64,000 nucleotides of DNA from Candidatus Fermentithermobacillaceae bacterium (GTDB lineage: Bacteria > Bacillota > Sulfobacillia > Fermentithermobacillales > DUSS01): positions 18,503-82,502 of the forward strand of contig DUSS01000070.1 of assembly GCA_012842495.1 (NCBI GenBank), in the 5' to 3' direction. The notes beneath the pieces were generated by a model. That model searched no databases. It worked only from the letters and a program-made list of their open reading frames with translations, and was not told the origin of the DNA. Shown here piece after piece: positions 25,127 to 38,816 of this stretch; the stretch's first letter is position 1; each line of letters starts with the position of its first letter. The position numbers were made by a program, and so were the translations under genes.

Positions 25127-25502
25127 CTCTTGCCCGCCACTCCCCTTCGATCTCGTTATTTTTTCGAGGGGACCCCTGTTCCTGACCGGTCCTGGGCACC
25201 ATAACGTAACTATCCCTTACAGCCGGAACTCCCCGAAGGAATTCATTCCTGCAAAGACCAGCACGAACCTCGTCGGGGAAAAGTCTCAGTTCCGCCCCGT
25301 CAAAGGATCCGAAAGACGGCTCAACGCCCTTCACGTCTAGACTGAAAAGTTCCTCCATGTGCTCGAGGATGGATTGAAGTTCCCTTTGCATCTTTTCGGC
25401 CTCGCCGTCCTCGAGTTTCAGCATCGCAAGGCGGGCGACGTGCTTAACGTCGATCTTGGGCGTATGTTTGCCCCCGCTACCAGCGCCTGCCTTCAAAGGC
25501 AC
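25116..25502 (-). CDS. gatC: Aspartyl/glutamyl-tRNA amidotransferase subunit C
   Basis: About 128 residues. The family core starts at KIDVKHVARLAMLKLEDGEAEKM and includes LQSILEHMEELFSLDVKGVEPS. GatC wraps around GatA and GatB to stabilise the complex. I prefer GTG 25502, eight bases after GGAGG (25511-25515); the frame stays open further up to 25589 but that part looks unconserved. The tail after LRGVPAVRDSYVMVP is about 25 residues longer than usual because the frame runs into gatA. Confidence 0.88.
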   Translation of the reverse strand: MPLKAGAGSGGKHTPKIDVKHVARLAMLKLEDGEAEKMQRELQSILEHMEELFSLDVKGVEPSFGSFDGAELRLFPDEVRAGLCRNEFLRGVPAVRDSYVMVPRTGQEQGSPRKNNEIEGEWRARDGR

Positions 25503-25707
25503 TCGTACCGCCTCCCTGTAATCTTCCGCTTCACCGTGCCCTCGCTCCGGCGAAATTGCCGTTTTGTTGTTCCGCGGCGCATTTGGCAACCGGCTTTTTG
25601 GCGCCCTGCACCCTTCATGCGGTTAAAGGTCCCGTTTTGATCGTGCAGACCTCCGTCCAGACCCGCCGGAACTTCCGCTCCTGCCGGTAAGGTCACGAGC
25701 AAGGCTT

Positions 25708-29881
<4,174 letters not shown>

Positions 29882-29939
29882 CTAGCTTGCCTCCAACATT
29901 CGCCATCCCGACAAGTCTCTCAAGGAAACGCCCGCGAAG

Positions 29940-32900
29940 TCAACACCCGGCTGTTCTCTCGGGACTCAAGTCAGGCGCAGGTTTCTGCCTAGAAGATGTG
30001 TCCGGCAAGGCACGCTTGCCCCTGCCGGCTTTGAGCCCGGTGAACACGCTATACAGCACCGGGATCACGAACAGCGTGAACAGGGTGGATGAAGCGAGAC
30101 CGACCATGGTAACCAGGGCCATGGGAGCACCCAGCTCGCCGCCCTGACCGAGACCGAGCGCCATGGGAACGAGGCCCAGGATGGTAGTGAGGCTGGTCAT
30201 GAGCACCGGCCTAACCCTTCTGGAAGCACCCTCGAGAACGGCCTCCCGTGGAGGAATTCCGGCCGCGCGTCTTTGACTCATGAAGTCCACCAGCACGATT
30301 CCGTTGTTGACCACGATCCCGGCCAGCACGATCACCCCGATGAAGGCGGTGATGCCGAAGGCGTAGCCGGACAGGTATAGGGCAGCCAGTACTCCCACCG
30401 CCGCCAGCGGCATCGTGAAGAATATGATGAAGGGGATTCCCAGCGATTCGAAGGAAGCTGCCATAATCATGTAAACAAGCACTACGGCAAGGTACAACGC
30501 AAACCTCAATCCCGAGAATCCCTCCTCCATTATCTGGGACATACCCCCGATGGAAATTGAGTAGCCTTCCGGGATGTCCGTTTCGGATATGAGGTCCACG
30601 AGATCGGCGGTGACGGCCCCAAGGCTCCTGCCGGCGAATTGGCCGGTTAGTCGGGCGCTGAGTTTCTGGTCGCTCCTGCTGATCACTACAGGGCCCTCGC
30701 CTTCGACGATCGTCGCGATGTCCCGGAGTTTCACCGGCCCCGCTTTCCCGGGCAGGACGATGTCCTTCAGGGAGCTTACATCTCTTACCGCTTTGGGATC
30801 GAGCCGGACCACAACGTCGAAGGTGGTAACACCCGAGCCCTCTGTCTGAACCTTCTCGAACCTGGAAACGGTCTGGCCTCTCACGGCCCTGGAAACGCTC
30901 AAAGCTACCTGAGCAGGAGTAAGTCCGTTTTGCACCGCTTTGTTCCTATCCACCACAACCAGCATCTCGGGCTTCCTGGCCGTCAAGCTTGAGCGAACAT
31001 ATTTCATACCGGGAAGAGCAGCCATTTTCCCCGAGAAATCCTCGTTCAGCTTTTCAACCTCGCGGACATCGGGTCCTGAGATGAGCACTTCAACCGTCCC
31101 CGGGGCGCTTCCGGACATCATCAATAGCGAGGACTGAGGGTTAAACGTCACCGTCGCAGCGTCCGCGATCTCCTCTACCTCTTTCTGTATTCGTTCCATG
31201 ACCATCCTCGTAGCTTTTTCCCGAGCGGCCTCGTCGACAACCCTGACCACGATCTGGGCGTCGGTAGCACCGCTGAAGAACGACCGGAGCTTGTCAAGAC
31301 CTTCCGGTTCGCCCACCACGACGCTGTAGCTTGCCACCGACTCATCCCAATCCAGCACCTTCTCGATTTCCTTTACCACTTGGTCAATCCGGTCCAGCGG
31401 AGTACCTTCCTTCATACTTACGTTGATGGCAAAACCGCCCTCGTCAGCTGTAGGAAGGAATTCTGTCTCAATCTTGGGAAGAAGCAGATACACGCTCCCC
31501 GCCACGCCCAGGAACACCGCAGCTAGAAACAAAGCTCTGTGCTCCAAACACCAATTAAGAAGGGCAGTGTACCCGCTTTGGCGGCTGCGGTGCCGCCGTC
31601 GCAGCGCCGGGCTCACCATGGTATCCGGGTCCTTTCGATGTTTCATTGAAGCAAAGAACTTGGAAGCGAGCATCGGAACAACCGTCAGCGCCACGGCGAG
31701 CGATGCCATGAGCGAAAAGGTAACCGTCAAGGCAAGCTCCTTAAACAAAATCCCGCTCACACCGCCTACGAAGACTACGGGGAGGAACACTACTACCGTG
31801 GTCAGCGTGGAGGCCGTGATGGCCATCCCGACTTCCTCCGCACCTGATATGGCCGCCTGGACCGGGCTTTCTCCTTTTTCGACGTGTTGGTATATGTTCT
31901 CGATGACCACTATTGAGTTGTCCACTAGCATGCCGACTCCCAGGGCGAGACCACCCATGGTCATTATGTTGAGGGTGAGTTTTCCGAAATACATCAAAAC
32001 GAAGGTAGCTATGACGGAGAACGGTATGCTTATCGCTATTACTAAGGTGCTTCTTACATCTCTCAAGAACAACAGGAGAACCAGTACGGCAAGACCGGCT
32101 CCCATCAGGAGGTTATCCGCCACCGAGTGGATGGCATCTTCGATGAACTGAGCCTGGTCCATGCTGATTACGATGTCCAATCTGCCAAGCTCGGAGGAAA
32201 TCTTGTCAAGTTCTTGTCTTACGGCGCGAGCTACGATGACCGTATTCGCGGTACCTTCCTTCTGAACGGTCATCGTTATGCTGGGCTTCCCGTTGATTCT
32301 GGTGATGGAGCTCGCCTGGACTGCCTCCTCCTCCACGCTCGCCACGTCCGAAAGTCTTATGGGGCGAACCTGGGGCTGAACTGCACGCCCCAAGCTGGGA
32401 ATCGGAGCGTAGCCAACAACCAAACTTTTCAGATCATCAATCGCCGCGAATTTGCCGCTAAAACGTAAGCCCATAACAAGACCGTCTTCCTCCACTGTTC
32501 CCAATGGGTAGTTGAGGTTCGATGCGGAGATGACTGCGGAAATAGCATCCTGTGTAAGCTGGTACGCGGCAAGCTTCGCGGGGTCGAGCTTCACGGTAAT
32601 CTGCCTCGTTACGGCCCCCAGGAGGTCGACGGAAGCAACTCCGTTTATTCCCTCAAGGCGTGGCTTTATCGTTCTCCTCACGAGCTCGGTAAGTCCCCCC
32701 AGGTCCACTCCTTCGGGTGCAGACAAGGACACCTGCATGATCGGCAGGAGCGTGGGGTCGAACTCGACCACCACCGGTTCGCCGGCACCCTCCGGTAGCT
32801 GAACCATGTCGATCCGCTGGGTTATATCTTTTCTGGCCTCCGCCATGTTTTGGCCCCAATCGAACATCATGATGATGGCGGACATACCTTCCTGGGATAT

Positions 32901-33146
32901 GGAGGTGATATCCTTCGTACCCGGCACCGTCGCCGCAGCTGCTTCCAGCGGGACAGTCACCAGGTCCATCACTTCCTGAGGAGAAGCTCCCTGGAAAGAC
33001 GTGATGATAGCTGCAACCGGGGGGTTGATCTTGGGTAAGAGGTCGAGGCTGAGCCTGCTATAGGACACCGCTCCAAGCATGATTACGACTAGCATGAGCA
33101 TAAGCGCCGTAACCGGCCTTTTCACCGATATTCCGGGAAGGCTCAT
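29940..33146 (-). CDS. RND-family efflux transporter (AcrB/HAE1-like)
   Basis: About 1068 residues from ATG 33146 (GAGGTGA upstream). The typical start GISVKRPVTALMLMLVVIMLG, the SRLSLDLLPKINPP segment, twelve membrane helices in two halves and two large extracytoplasmic loops are present. Proton-driven efflux of drugs or lipids is the family function. In a single-membrane spore former there is no TolC partner, and no periplasmic adaptor is adjacent. It is the second gene after marR in the same operon, so inducible efflux is likely. Confidence 0.93.
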   Translation of the reverse strand: MSLPGISVKRPVTALMLMLVVIMLGAVSYSRLSLDLLPKINPPVAAIITSFQGASPQEVMDLVTVPLEAAAATVPGTKDITSISQEGMSAIIMMFDWGQNMAEARKDITQRIDMVQLPEGAGEPVVVEFDPTLLPIMQVSLSAPEGVDLGGLTELVRRTIKPRLEGINGVASVDLLGAVTRQITVKLDPAKLAAYQLTQDAISAVISASNLNYPLGTVEEDGLVMGLRFSGKFAAIDDLKSLVVGYAPIPSLGRAVQPQVRPIRLSDVASVEEEAVQASSITRINGKPSITMTVQKEGTANTVIVARAVRQELDKISSELGRLDIVISMDQAQFIEDAIHSVADNLLMGAGLAVLVLLLFLRDVRSTLVIAISIPFSVIATFVLMYFGKLTLNIMTMGGLALGVGMLVDNSIVVIENIYQHVEKGESPVQAAISGAEEVGMAITASTLTTVVVFLPVVFVGGVSGILFKELALTVTFSLMASLAVALTVVPMLASKFFASMKHRKDPDTMVSPALRRRHRSRQSGYTALLNWCLEHRALFLAAVFLGVAGSVYLLLPKIETEFLPTADEGGFAINVSMKEGTPLDRIDQVVKEIEKVLDWDESVASYSVVVGEPEGLDKLRSFFSGATDAQIVVRVVDEAAREKATRMVMERIQKEVEEIADAATVTFNPQSSLLMMSGSAPGTVEVLISGPDVREVEKLNEDFSGKMAALPGMKYVRSSLTARKPEMLVVVDRNKAVQNGLTPAQVALSVSRAVRGQTVSRFEKVQTEGSGVTTFDVVVRLDPKAVRDVSSLKDIVLPGKAGPVKLRDIATIVEGEGPVVISRSDQKLSARLTGQFAGRSLGAVTADLVDLISETDIPEGYSISIGGMSQIMEEGFSGLRFALYLAVVLVYMIMAASFESLGIPFIIFFTMPLAAVGVLAALYLSGYAFGITAFIGVIVLAGIVVNNGIVLVDFMSQRRAAGIPPREAVLEGASRRVRPVLMTSLTTILGLVPMALGLGQGGELGAPMALVTMVGLASSTLFTLFVIPVLYSVFTGLKAGRGKRALPDTSSRQKPAPDLSPERTAGC

Positions 33147-33257
33147 ACTGGTCACCTCTTTTTCCGTCTGATCCTGCTCACTGTCGAAGTCAGTCGCGTC
33201 CAATCTCGGTTGTTATACGCAGGTAGCCGACCAGTCCACTTTCTGATGAGCTTTGGT

Positions 33258-33698
33258 CTACCTGCCGCCGGTCGCAACAAGTCTTCCGAGTATATGAACC
33301 AGCTCTTCGAGCTGCTCAGGAGACAATCTGGAGGCAAGTCTCTCCATTTCCTCGCGCCTGCGTCTTTCCAACTCTCGAACCAATTCAATACCTTTTGCGG
33401 TTATCTGCAGCCAGACCACCCTTCTGTCCTTTTCGTCTCTCACCCTCTCCACGAGACTTGCCCGGACCAAGCCATCTCCCAGGGACGTCACCGCACTCAG
33501 CGTGATTCCCAATTTAGCAGCCATCTGAGAAACCGACGACCTGCCGAAATCGTGAAGGATCTTGAGTACGATGAACTGCGGAATGGAAATCTTGCCTCTT
33601 ACCACTTCGGCGAGAGATCGCGTGAACAAGTTGACCGTCTTCGAAAGGAGCACATCCAGCTGGTCCAGGAGGGTGGTTCGGTCGCTTTGGCAGATCAT
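33258..33698 (-). CDS. MarR-family transcriptional regulator
   Basis: About 146 residues from ATG 33698; the GTG at 33725 is an alternative. The winged-helix core reads QMAAKLGITLSAVTSLGDGLVRASLVERVRDEKDRRVVWLQITAKG, including the wing with DxRxV. MarR dimers usually repress a linked efflux gene and release DNA on binding a small molecule. It is the first gene of the operon with the RND transporter; promoter at 33796-33824. Confidence 0.92.
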   Translation of the reverse strand: MICQSDRTTLLDQLDVLLSKTVNLFTRSLAEVVRGKISIPQFIVLKILHDFGRSSVSQMAAKLGITLSAVTSLGDGLVRASLVERVRDEKDRRVVWLQITAKGIELVRELERRRREEMERLASRLSPEQLEELVHILGRLVATGGR

Positions 33699-33736
33699 CA
33701 GTCCTACTCGTCCCCCTCGTCTCACTAGGCTGCTTG

Positions 33737-33754
33737 AGTAACAGCAAGATTACT
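33737..33754 (-). promoter_or_regulatory. Possible MarR operator
   Basis: A small inverted repeat AGTAA-N8-TTACT lies between the promoter start point (about 33789) and the marR start, a common place for MarR autoregulation. The arms are only five bases, so the call is weak. Confidence 0.3.
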
Positions 33755-33795
33755 TCACACACTATACCATTAAGGGCCTGAATCAACCTGCATTG

Positions 33796-33824
33796 ATTAT
33801 CCCGTCCAGGGACTACTGTGTCAA
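33796..33824 (-). promoter_or_regulatory. SigA-type promoter of marR-RND operon
   Basis: On the minus strand TTGACA (33819-33824) and GATAAT (33796-33801) are exactly 17 bases apart, close to the vegetative consensus. It is about 90 bases upstream of the marR start. The remaining 186 bases to the ddl stop (33825-34010) contain only a short GC-rich palindrome at 33986-34000 and no gene I can see. Confidence 0.8.
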
Positions 33825-34010
33825 CAATCGGTTGCGGTCATGTCTTATGCACGTTCGAGATCTTCCGTTGTTGCAGAAGTTGGTTCGATCCCTTGTGGCC
33901 CAGGTTGCTTTGCTCGCTTGTGGCGTTCCGGGCGCGATGAAAGCTCCGCCGGCTCCCTTAACGTGGGTCATGTCGCGGAGCCTTTGCACCGGGCCGGTGC
34001 TAGTCTCCCG

Positions 34011-35162
34011 TCAGTCAACTTGGCAGGATATTTCCCCGGCGACGGGCAAAACGTGTTTCCAGGAGTTTTTCTGCCGCTCGAGGGCGAGGTCAACAAGCTT
34101 ACCCACAAGGTCCGGGTAGGGGAGTCCCGAAGCTTCCCACAGCTTAGGATACATGCTGACCGAAGTGAAACCAGGGATGGTGTTGAGCTCATTGACGTAG
34201 ACTTCGCCGGTGGCGGGCAGGACGAAGAAATCAACCCTGGCCATTCCCTGACATTCGGTAGCCAAGAACGCGCGGCGCGCTATCTCCCGCACCCGGCTGG
34301 CGGTAGTTTCATCGATGTGGGCCGGGATGAGAAGCTTCGTCCGGGGGTCCACGTACTTAGCTTCGTAATCGTAAAACTCTCGAGCGGGCACGATTTGACC
34401 GGGTATCGACACCTCGGGTTCATCGTTCCCCAGCACGCTGCACTCGACCTCCAGAGCTCCGGTGAGAGCGGGTTCTATCAGCGCCTTCCAATCATAGAGT
34501 AACGCTTTGTCGAGCGCGGGGGGCAGGTCCTCGGGTCTCTTTACCATAGCGGCCCCTAGACTCGAACCCGATCCAGAGGGCTTCACGAAACACGGGAAAT
34601 GGATGGAGTCAAGGAGAGAGCAGATGACTGCATTCTTCGAGCGCTCCCAGGAGTATCTCCGTACAACCCTGGCCGGCAGGCACGGTATACCCGCTTCCCG
34701 GAGGATGCGCTTGGTGACATCTTTGTCCATGCAAATCGCAGACGCGAGTGTAGGGGCGCCCACATAGGGGATGCCACAAATTTCAAGGTAGCCTTGGATC
34801 GTGCCGTCTTCCCCGTACACACCGTGCAACACTGGAAAGACAACGTCTAGCGGCACCCGCTGGAAACCTGAGTTTTCTTCCACCAACAGGCCTTTGCGCG
34901 AACCGTCCGGAACGAGGCAGCAGTAAGGTCCGCAGTCCGGAGTTACTTCGGTCCTACCGGAGGAAAGGAACCCAAGCGCGTCGGGCACGTAAACCCATCT
35001 GCCTTCCCGCGTTATCCCGATGCCCACGATCTCGTACCCTTTTGCGACCGCCGCCGAAGCCACCGACCGGGCGGAGATCAGGGAGATCTCGTGTTCGCCG
35101 GACCGGCCCCCGAACATAATGCCCAACCTGATTCCCTTATCGCTACCTGTTCTTTCCACCAT
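34011..35162 (-). CDS. ddl: D-alanine--D-alanine ligase
   Basis: About 383 residues from ATG 35162. The ATP-grasp fold is complete: FGGRSGEHEISLISARSV at the start, FPVLHGVYGEDGTIQGYLE, KPSGSGSSLGA and the C-terminal VYVNELNTIPGFTSVSMYPKLWEASG. It joins two D-alanines for the peptidoglycan stem. EFYDYEAKY at the omega loop fits D-Ala:D-Ala rather than D-lactate specificity. The last 18 residues extend beyond the usual end. It lies 46 bases downstream of mtaB. Confidence 0.95.
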   Translation of the reverse strand: MVERTGSDKGIRLGIMFGGRSGEHEISLISARSVASAAVAKGYEIVGIGITREGRWVYVPDALGFLSSGRTEVTPDCGPYCCLVPDGSRKGLLVEENSGFQRVPLDVVFPVLHGVYGEDGTIQGYLEICGIPYVGAPTLASAICMDKDVTKRILREAGIPCLPARVVRRYSWERSKNAVICSLLDSIHFPCFVKPSGSGSSLGAAMVKRPEDLPPALDKALLYDWKALIEPALTGALEVECSVLGNDEPEVSIPGQIVPAREFYDYEAKYVDPRTKLLIPAHIDETTASRVREIARRAFLATECQGMARVDFFVLPATGEVYVNELNTIPGFTSVSMYPKLWEASGLPYPDLVGKLVDLALERQKNSWKHVLPVAGEISCQVD

Positions 35163-35208
35163 CGTTCCCAATCCCCTCACATTTTGGTCCAGCGCTGTTT
35201 CATGGAAC

Positions 35209-36552
35209 TTATGCGTCTTTTCTTGCTACGATGAGTCCCTGAGAAGTCGCCTTTGTCGGGACGACCTCCCTAAGCTCTCCAGCCCAATCCGGTTTGCCAT
35301 AGAACCAGCACCTCACGTACGACCGGGTGACTCCAGTGAGCATCCCCCTGTCCAGCTCTTCCTCCACCAGGACTTCGACAGGTACTCCCACATATCTACG
35401 ATGGAAGCTCAGCGACAGTTCCCGTGCGACCTTGAGGACTTCTTTGAGCCTGGCAGACTTCTCCTTCTCCGGTACCTTTCCGGGCAGAGCTGCCGCACGG
35501 GTCCCAGGCCGGGCGGAATATCGGAAGGCATGAACCCGGGAAAAACCGATATCCCTCAACGACCGGAGGGTGTTCTGGAAGTCCTGATCCGTCTCCCCCG
35601 GAAAGCCTACAATGATGTCGGTCCCTAGTCCAAGGTCTGGAGCGATCCGCCGGGCCCGCTCGGCGATCTTCGCAAAGGACGCCAGAGTATACCTTCTGCC
35701 CATCAGCCTGAGTATCCTGTCGCTGCCGCTTTGAAGGGGCAGGTGTAAATGGTGGCAGACCTGGGGCATCCTGAGACAATCCAGCAGCTCCTCATCCACG
35801 TCATGGGGCTCGAGAGAACTCAGTCTCAATCTGACGAGACCGGGCAACCGGCAGATCTCTTTCACTAGAGTGGAAAGGGGCGGCGGCCCGTAGAGCCCGA
35901 GATGGGTCCCGGTCAGCACGAGCTCCTTTTTCCCCATTCTGATGAGTTTTTCCGCTTCTTTCAATATTTCCTCGAGGGGTCTTGAACGCGAAGGTCCCCG
36001 GGCGAATGGTACTATGCAGTAGGTGCAGTAATCATCGCACCCTTCCTGCACTTTGAGATAGGCGTGGGTTAAAGTGGGGCGTTCAACAAAAGCTTCTTCG
36101 AAAAGCTCGGTTTTTTCGTGGGGCTGGACCTTCACAACCGTTCGTCCGGGTCCATCTCTCAGTGCTTCTTCCAGAGCTTCCAGGGCAAGTCCCTTCCCTC
36201 TAACGCCAGACACGGCCACAACCCCGGGGAGATCCGCCACCTGGCCCGGGTCGATCTGGGAATAGCAGCCGGTGACCACGACTTTTGCACCCTGTCGGGC
36301 GAAGGCCCGTATCGCTTGCCGGGCTTTAGCTGCGCTCCGTCCCGTCACGGCGCAAGTGTTGACGACGACGATGTCAGCCGGGCCTTCTTCGACCACGCGG
36401 TACCCCCGGCGCCGGAACAGATTCTTCAGATAGTCGGTGTCGTACTGGTTCTGCCTGCATCCGAACGTCTTGAAGTAGACGGTAGGCCCTTTTGGAACCT
36501 CGTCGTCCGTCATCGCGGAGCTCGTTACCATGGAAATTGAATCATCGTCCAT
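35209..36552 (-). CDS. mtaB: tRNA (N6-threonylcarbamoyladenosine(37)-C2)-methylthiotransferase MtaB
   Basis: 447 residues. The N-terminal methylthiotransferase domain has the three cluster cysteines (FGCRQNQ, NTCAVT, VTGCYSQ). The radical-SAM CxxxCxxC is CDDYCTYC, and a C-terminal TRAM domain follows. It converts t6A37 to ms2t6A37 in tRNAs that read ANN codons. The start ATG is at 36552; a second ATG lies at residue 8. It is commonly found after dnaJ and rsmE in Firmicutes, as here. Confidence 0.95.
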   Translation of the reverse strand: MDDDSISMVTSSAMTDDEVPKGPTVYFKTFGCRQNQYDTDYLKNLFRRRGYRVVEEGPADIVVVNTCAVTGRSAAKARQAIRAFARQGAKVVVTGCYSQIDPGQVADLPGVVAVSGVRGKGLALEALEEALRDGPGRTVVKVQPHEKTELFEEAFVERPTLTHAYLKVQEGCDDYCTYCIVPFARGPSRSRPLEEILKEAEKLIRMGKKELVLTGTHLGLYGPPPLSTLVKEICRLPGLVRLRLSSLEPHDVDEELLDCLRMPQVCHHLHLPLQSGSDRILRLMGRRYTLASFAKIAERARRIAPDLGLGTDIIVGFPGETDQDFQNTLRSLRDIGFSRVHAFRYSARPGTRAAALPGKVPEKEKSARLKEVLKVARELSLSFHRRYVGVPVEVLVEEELDRGMLTGVTRSYVRCWFYGKPDWAGELREVVPTKATSQGLIVARKDA

Positions 36553-36720
36553 TTGCAGGTCCTCTTAAACCATACGTCATCTTTAACTCTATCGCTCCCC
36601 CCCGGGCCGTCGTGAGGAGCGGCGGCTCAAGCAGCCTGTTCCCCTAAGGAGAGCCAACGGGAATTGCCTGGTCCCACGCATCAAACATGCATAATATAAC
36701 ACTGGTTTCCGCTTTCACAG

Positions 36721-37476
36721 CTACTGTGAGCCCGGCGTCAAACTATGCAATACAAACACTACGAGGCCGACAGCCATTATGCATGCGGTTTCCGCGGGAA
36801 GAAGGTGAGGCCCCAGGGAAACTGGGATAAAGCCCCGGCTAAGGGCCGCCTCCACTTCGGAGTCGGAAAAACCGCCCTCCGGGCCCACAAGCACGCTGAC
36901 CCGCCGTTCTCCCGCAACTATTCTTCCCAAATCCGACGGTGTCCCCGAAAGACCTTCCCATGCCAGAATGAGCTTCCCCCTGGCGACGTGGGCGGACTCC
37001 GCGCTGGTGAGGTCTTCGAAACAAAGCGGATACCTTATCTCCGGCAGCGAGGTTCTCTTGCTTTGTTCCGCTGCGGACAGCGCAATCCTTCGCCACCTTA
37101 AAACCTTTCGCTCCCAGCCGGATTCATCCGGATTTGGCACGGACCTCGAACAAATCACCGGCGTTATGCTCGTGACCCCGAGCTCCGTGGCCTTTTCCAC
37201 CACCAGATCCATTTTGGACGCTTTTATCATGCCGGCAAAGAGGTGGACCTCGAAATTGGGAGGCGTCACGGGCACTACAGAGACGACCCGACCGGTGACA
37301 CCCTGCGGCGAAGTCGACTCCACCGTTGCGGAGTAAAGAAAGCCGGGAGTCACGGCTTCGAAGATTTCACCGGGCTTCAACCTGACTACTCTGGCATGCT
37401 TTCCCGGGTCACCTGAGAGCAGGATCAGGCCGTCCCGGATCATGGACTGGTCGATGAAGAAACGGTAGAGGGTCAT
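36721..37476 (-). CDS. rsmE: 16S rRNA (uracil(1498)-N3)-methyltransferase RsmE
   Basis: 251 residues. An N-terminal PUA-like domain precedes a SPOUT methyltransferase with the trefoil-knot motifs VLVGPEGGFSDSEVEAALSRG and LGPHLLPAETACIMAVGLV. It methylates U1498 of 16S rRNA. It follows dnaJ (158-base gap) where many Firmicutes have prmA in between; prmA is absent here. The ribosome-binding site at ATG 37476 is weak. Confidence 0.95.
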   Translation of the reverse strand: MTLYRFFIDQSMIRDGLILLSGDPGKHARVVRLKPGEIFEAVTPGFLYSATVESTSPQGVTGRVVSVVPVTPPNFEVHLFAGMIKASKMDLVVEKATELGVTSITPVICSRSVPNPDESGWERKVLRWRRIALSAAEQSKRTSLPEIRYPLCFEDLTSAESAHVARGKLILAWEGLSGTPSDLGRIVAGERRVSVLVGPEGGFSDSEVEAALSRGFIPVSLGPHLLPAETACIMAVGLVVFVLHSLTPGSQ

Positions 37477-37634
37477 CGGCGTTTACTCATGTAATCCTCA
37501 TTATCAAGCCCCACATGCGCCCGCTCACCTGCTGAATCCCCAACACGGGCCAGGTCCTGCCACAGGCTATACCGCCAGGACCTGCGTCTTGTTGCTCAGC
37601 CACAGAATCCCGACCGGCAGAACAATGTGCTTCT

Positions 37635-38816
37635 TCAACTCTGACCGTCGCCACCAGCAGCCCGCCTCATCCGGCGAAAAAAGGAGTCGCCCTGGTCCTC
37701 AGCGCCCCTCCCCCCGCCACCTTCCTGAAGCTTCTTGAGCTCGGTCAGAAGAGCCCTCTCCCTCGCCGTCAACCTAGTGGGTACCGTTACGTTCACCCTT
37801 ACGACGAGGTCGCCTCTGTGGCGCGACCCGAGTTTCGGCATGCCGCGGCCCTTCAGCCGTATTTCGGTTCCAGGTTGAGTCCCTTCGGGTATCCGCAGCG
37901 GTATTCTTCCGTCGATACCGGGAATCTCCACTTCGGTACCTAAAGCGGCATCAGGGTAGCTTACCGAGTACTCCATGATCAGGTCGTCGCCCTGACGGAC
38001 GAAGAGTCTATGAGGTTTTACCTTGATGAGGACGTAAAGGTCACCGGGTTCTCCGCCTCTCGCCCCGGCGTCACCCTGACCGCCCAACCTCAGTCTCAGA
38101 CCAGAATCCACACCTGGGGGTATTTCGACGGTCACCGTTTTGCGCCGTCTCACTGTCCCCTTTCCACGGCAGTCGGGACACGGGTCTTCGATCACTTTGC
38201 CCCGTCCCCCGCACCGCGGACAGGTAGTGACCGTCACGAACTGGCCGAAAACCGTCGTCCTTTCAGAGCGAACCTGTCCCCTACCGTGACATACCGGGCA
38301 GGTCACCGGTCTGGAACCGGGTCGCGAACCGGTCCCGCCGCAGGTCGCGCATTTCTCCAGCCGGTCGATGGTAATATCCCTGGCCCCACCACGAAACGCT
38401 TCTTCGAGAGAGAGCTCCACCTCAACCTCGATATCGCGGCCTCTCTCCAGGACCGTGCCCGTCCGGGCACGACTACCCCCCAGTATTTCTTCGAACTCCT
38501 CGAACAGACTTCCAAACGGGAAGCCGAAATCGGAAAAAACATCCCTAAACGTCCCGCCGCCGTACCCGGAAGGCCCTGGACCGGGCCCCGCTACGGGGCC
38601 GTTAGGGTTTCCGTACGCGTCATAATTCCGCCTTTTGACGGGATCGGAGAGCACCTCGTAAGCTTCGTTTATCTCTTTGAACTTCTCCTCGGCAGATTTG
38701 TCCCCCGGGTTGGCGTCGGGGTGGTACTTCCTCGCCAGCGTCCTGAAGGCTTTTTTTATCTCCTCGTCGCTGGCGTTCCGGGGAACGCCGAGGATCTCAT
38801 AATAGTCCTTGCTCAA
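37635..38816 (-). CDS. dnaJ: Chaperone protein DnaJ
   Basis: 393 residues. J domain with HPD in [10 protein letters not shown], Gly/Phe-rich linker ([14 protein letters not shown]), four zinc-binding CxxCxGxG repeats ([32 protein letters not shown]) and the C-terminal substrate domain. It delivers clients to DnaK. It starts at TTG 38816, overlapping the chaperonin stop by four bases (TTGA), so translation is coupled. Its partner DnaK is not encoded beside it. Confidence 0.96.
   Translation of the reverse strand: MSKDYYEILGVPRNASDEEIKKAFRTLARKYHPDANPGDKSAEEKFKEINEAYEVLSDPVKRRNYDAYGNPNGPVAGPGPGPSGYGGGTFRDVFSDFGFPFGSLFEEFEEILGGSRARTGTVLERGRDIEVEVELSLEEAFRGGARDITIDRLEKCATCGGTGSRPGSRPVTCPVCHGRGQVRSERTTVFGQFVTVTTCPRCGGRGKVIEDPCPDCRGKGTVRRRKTVTVEIPPGVDSGLRLRLGGQGDAGARGGEPGDLYVLIKVKPHRLFVRQGDDLIMEYSVSYPDAALGTEVEIPGIDGRIPLRIPEGTQPGTEIRLKGRGMPKLGSRHRGDLVVRVNVTVPTRLTARERALLTELKKLQEGGGGRGAEDQGDSFFRRMRRAAGGDGQS

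Noticed and set aside
37474..37491. A five-codon leader peptide (ATG AGT AAA CGC CGA TGA) before rsmE
   Set aside because: Too short to support and may be chance; noted only because GAGG lies before it.
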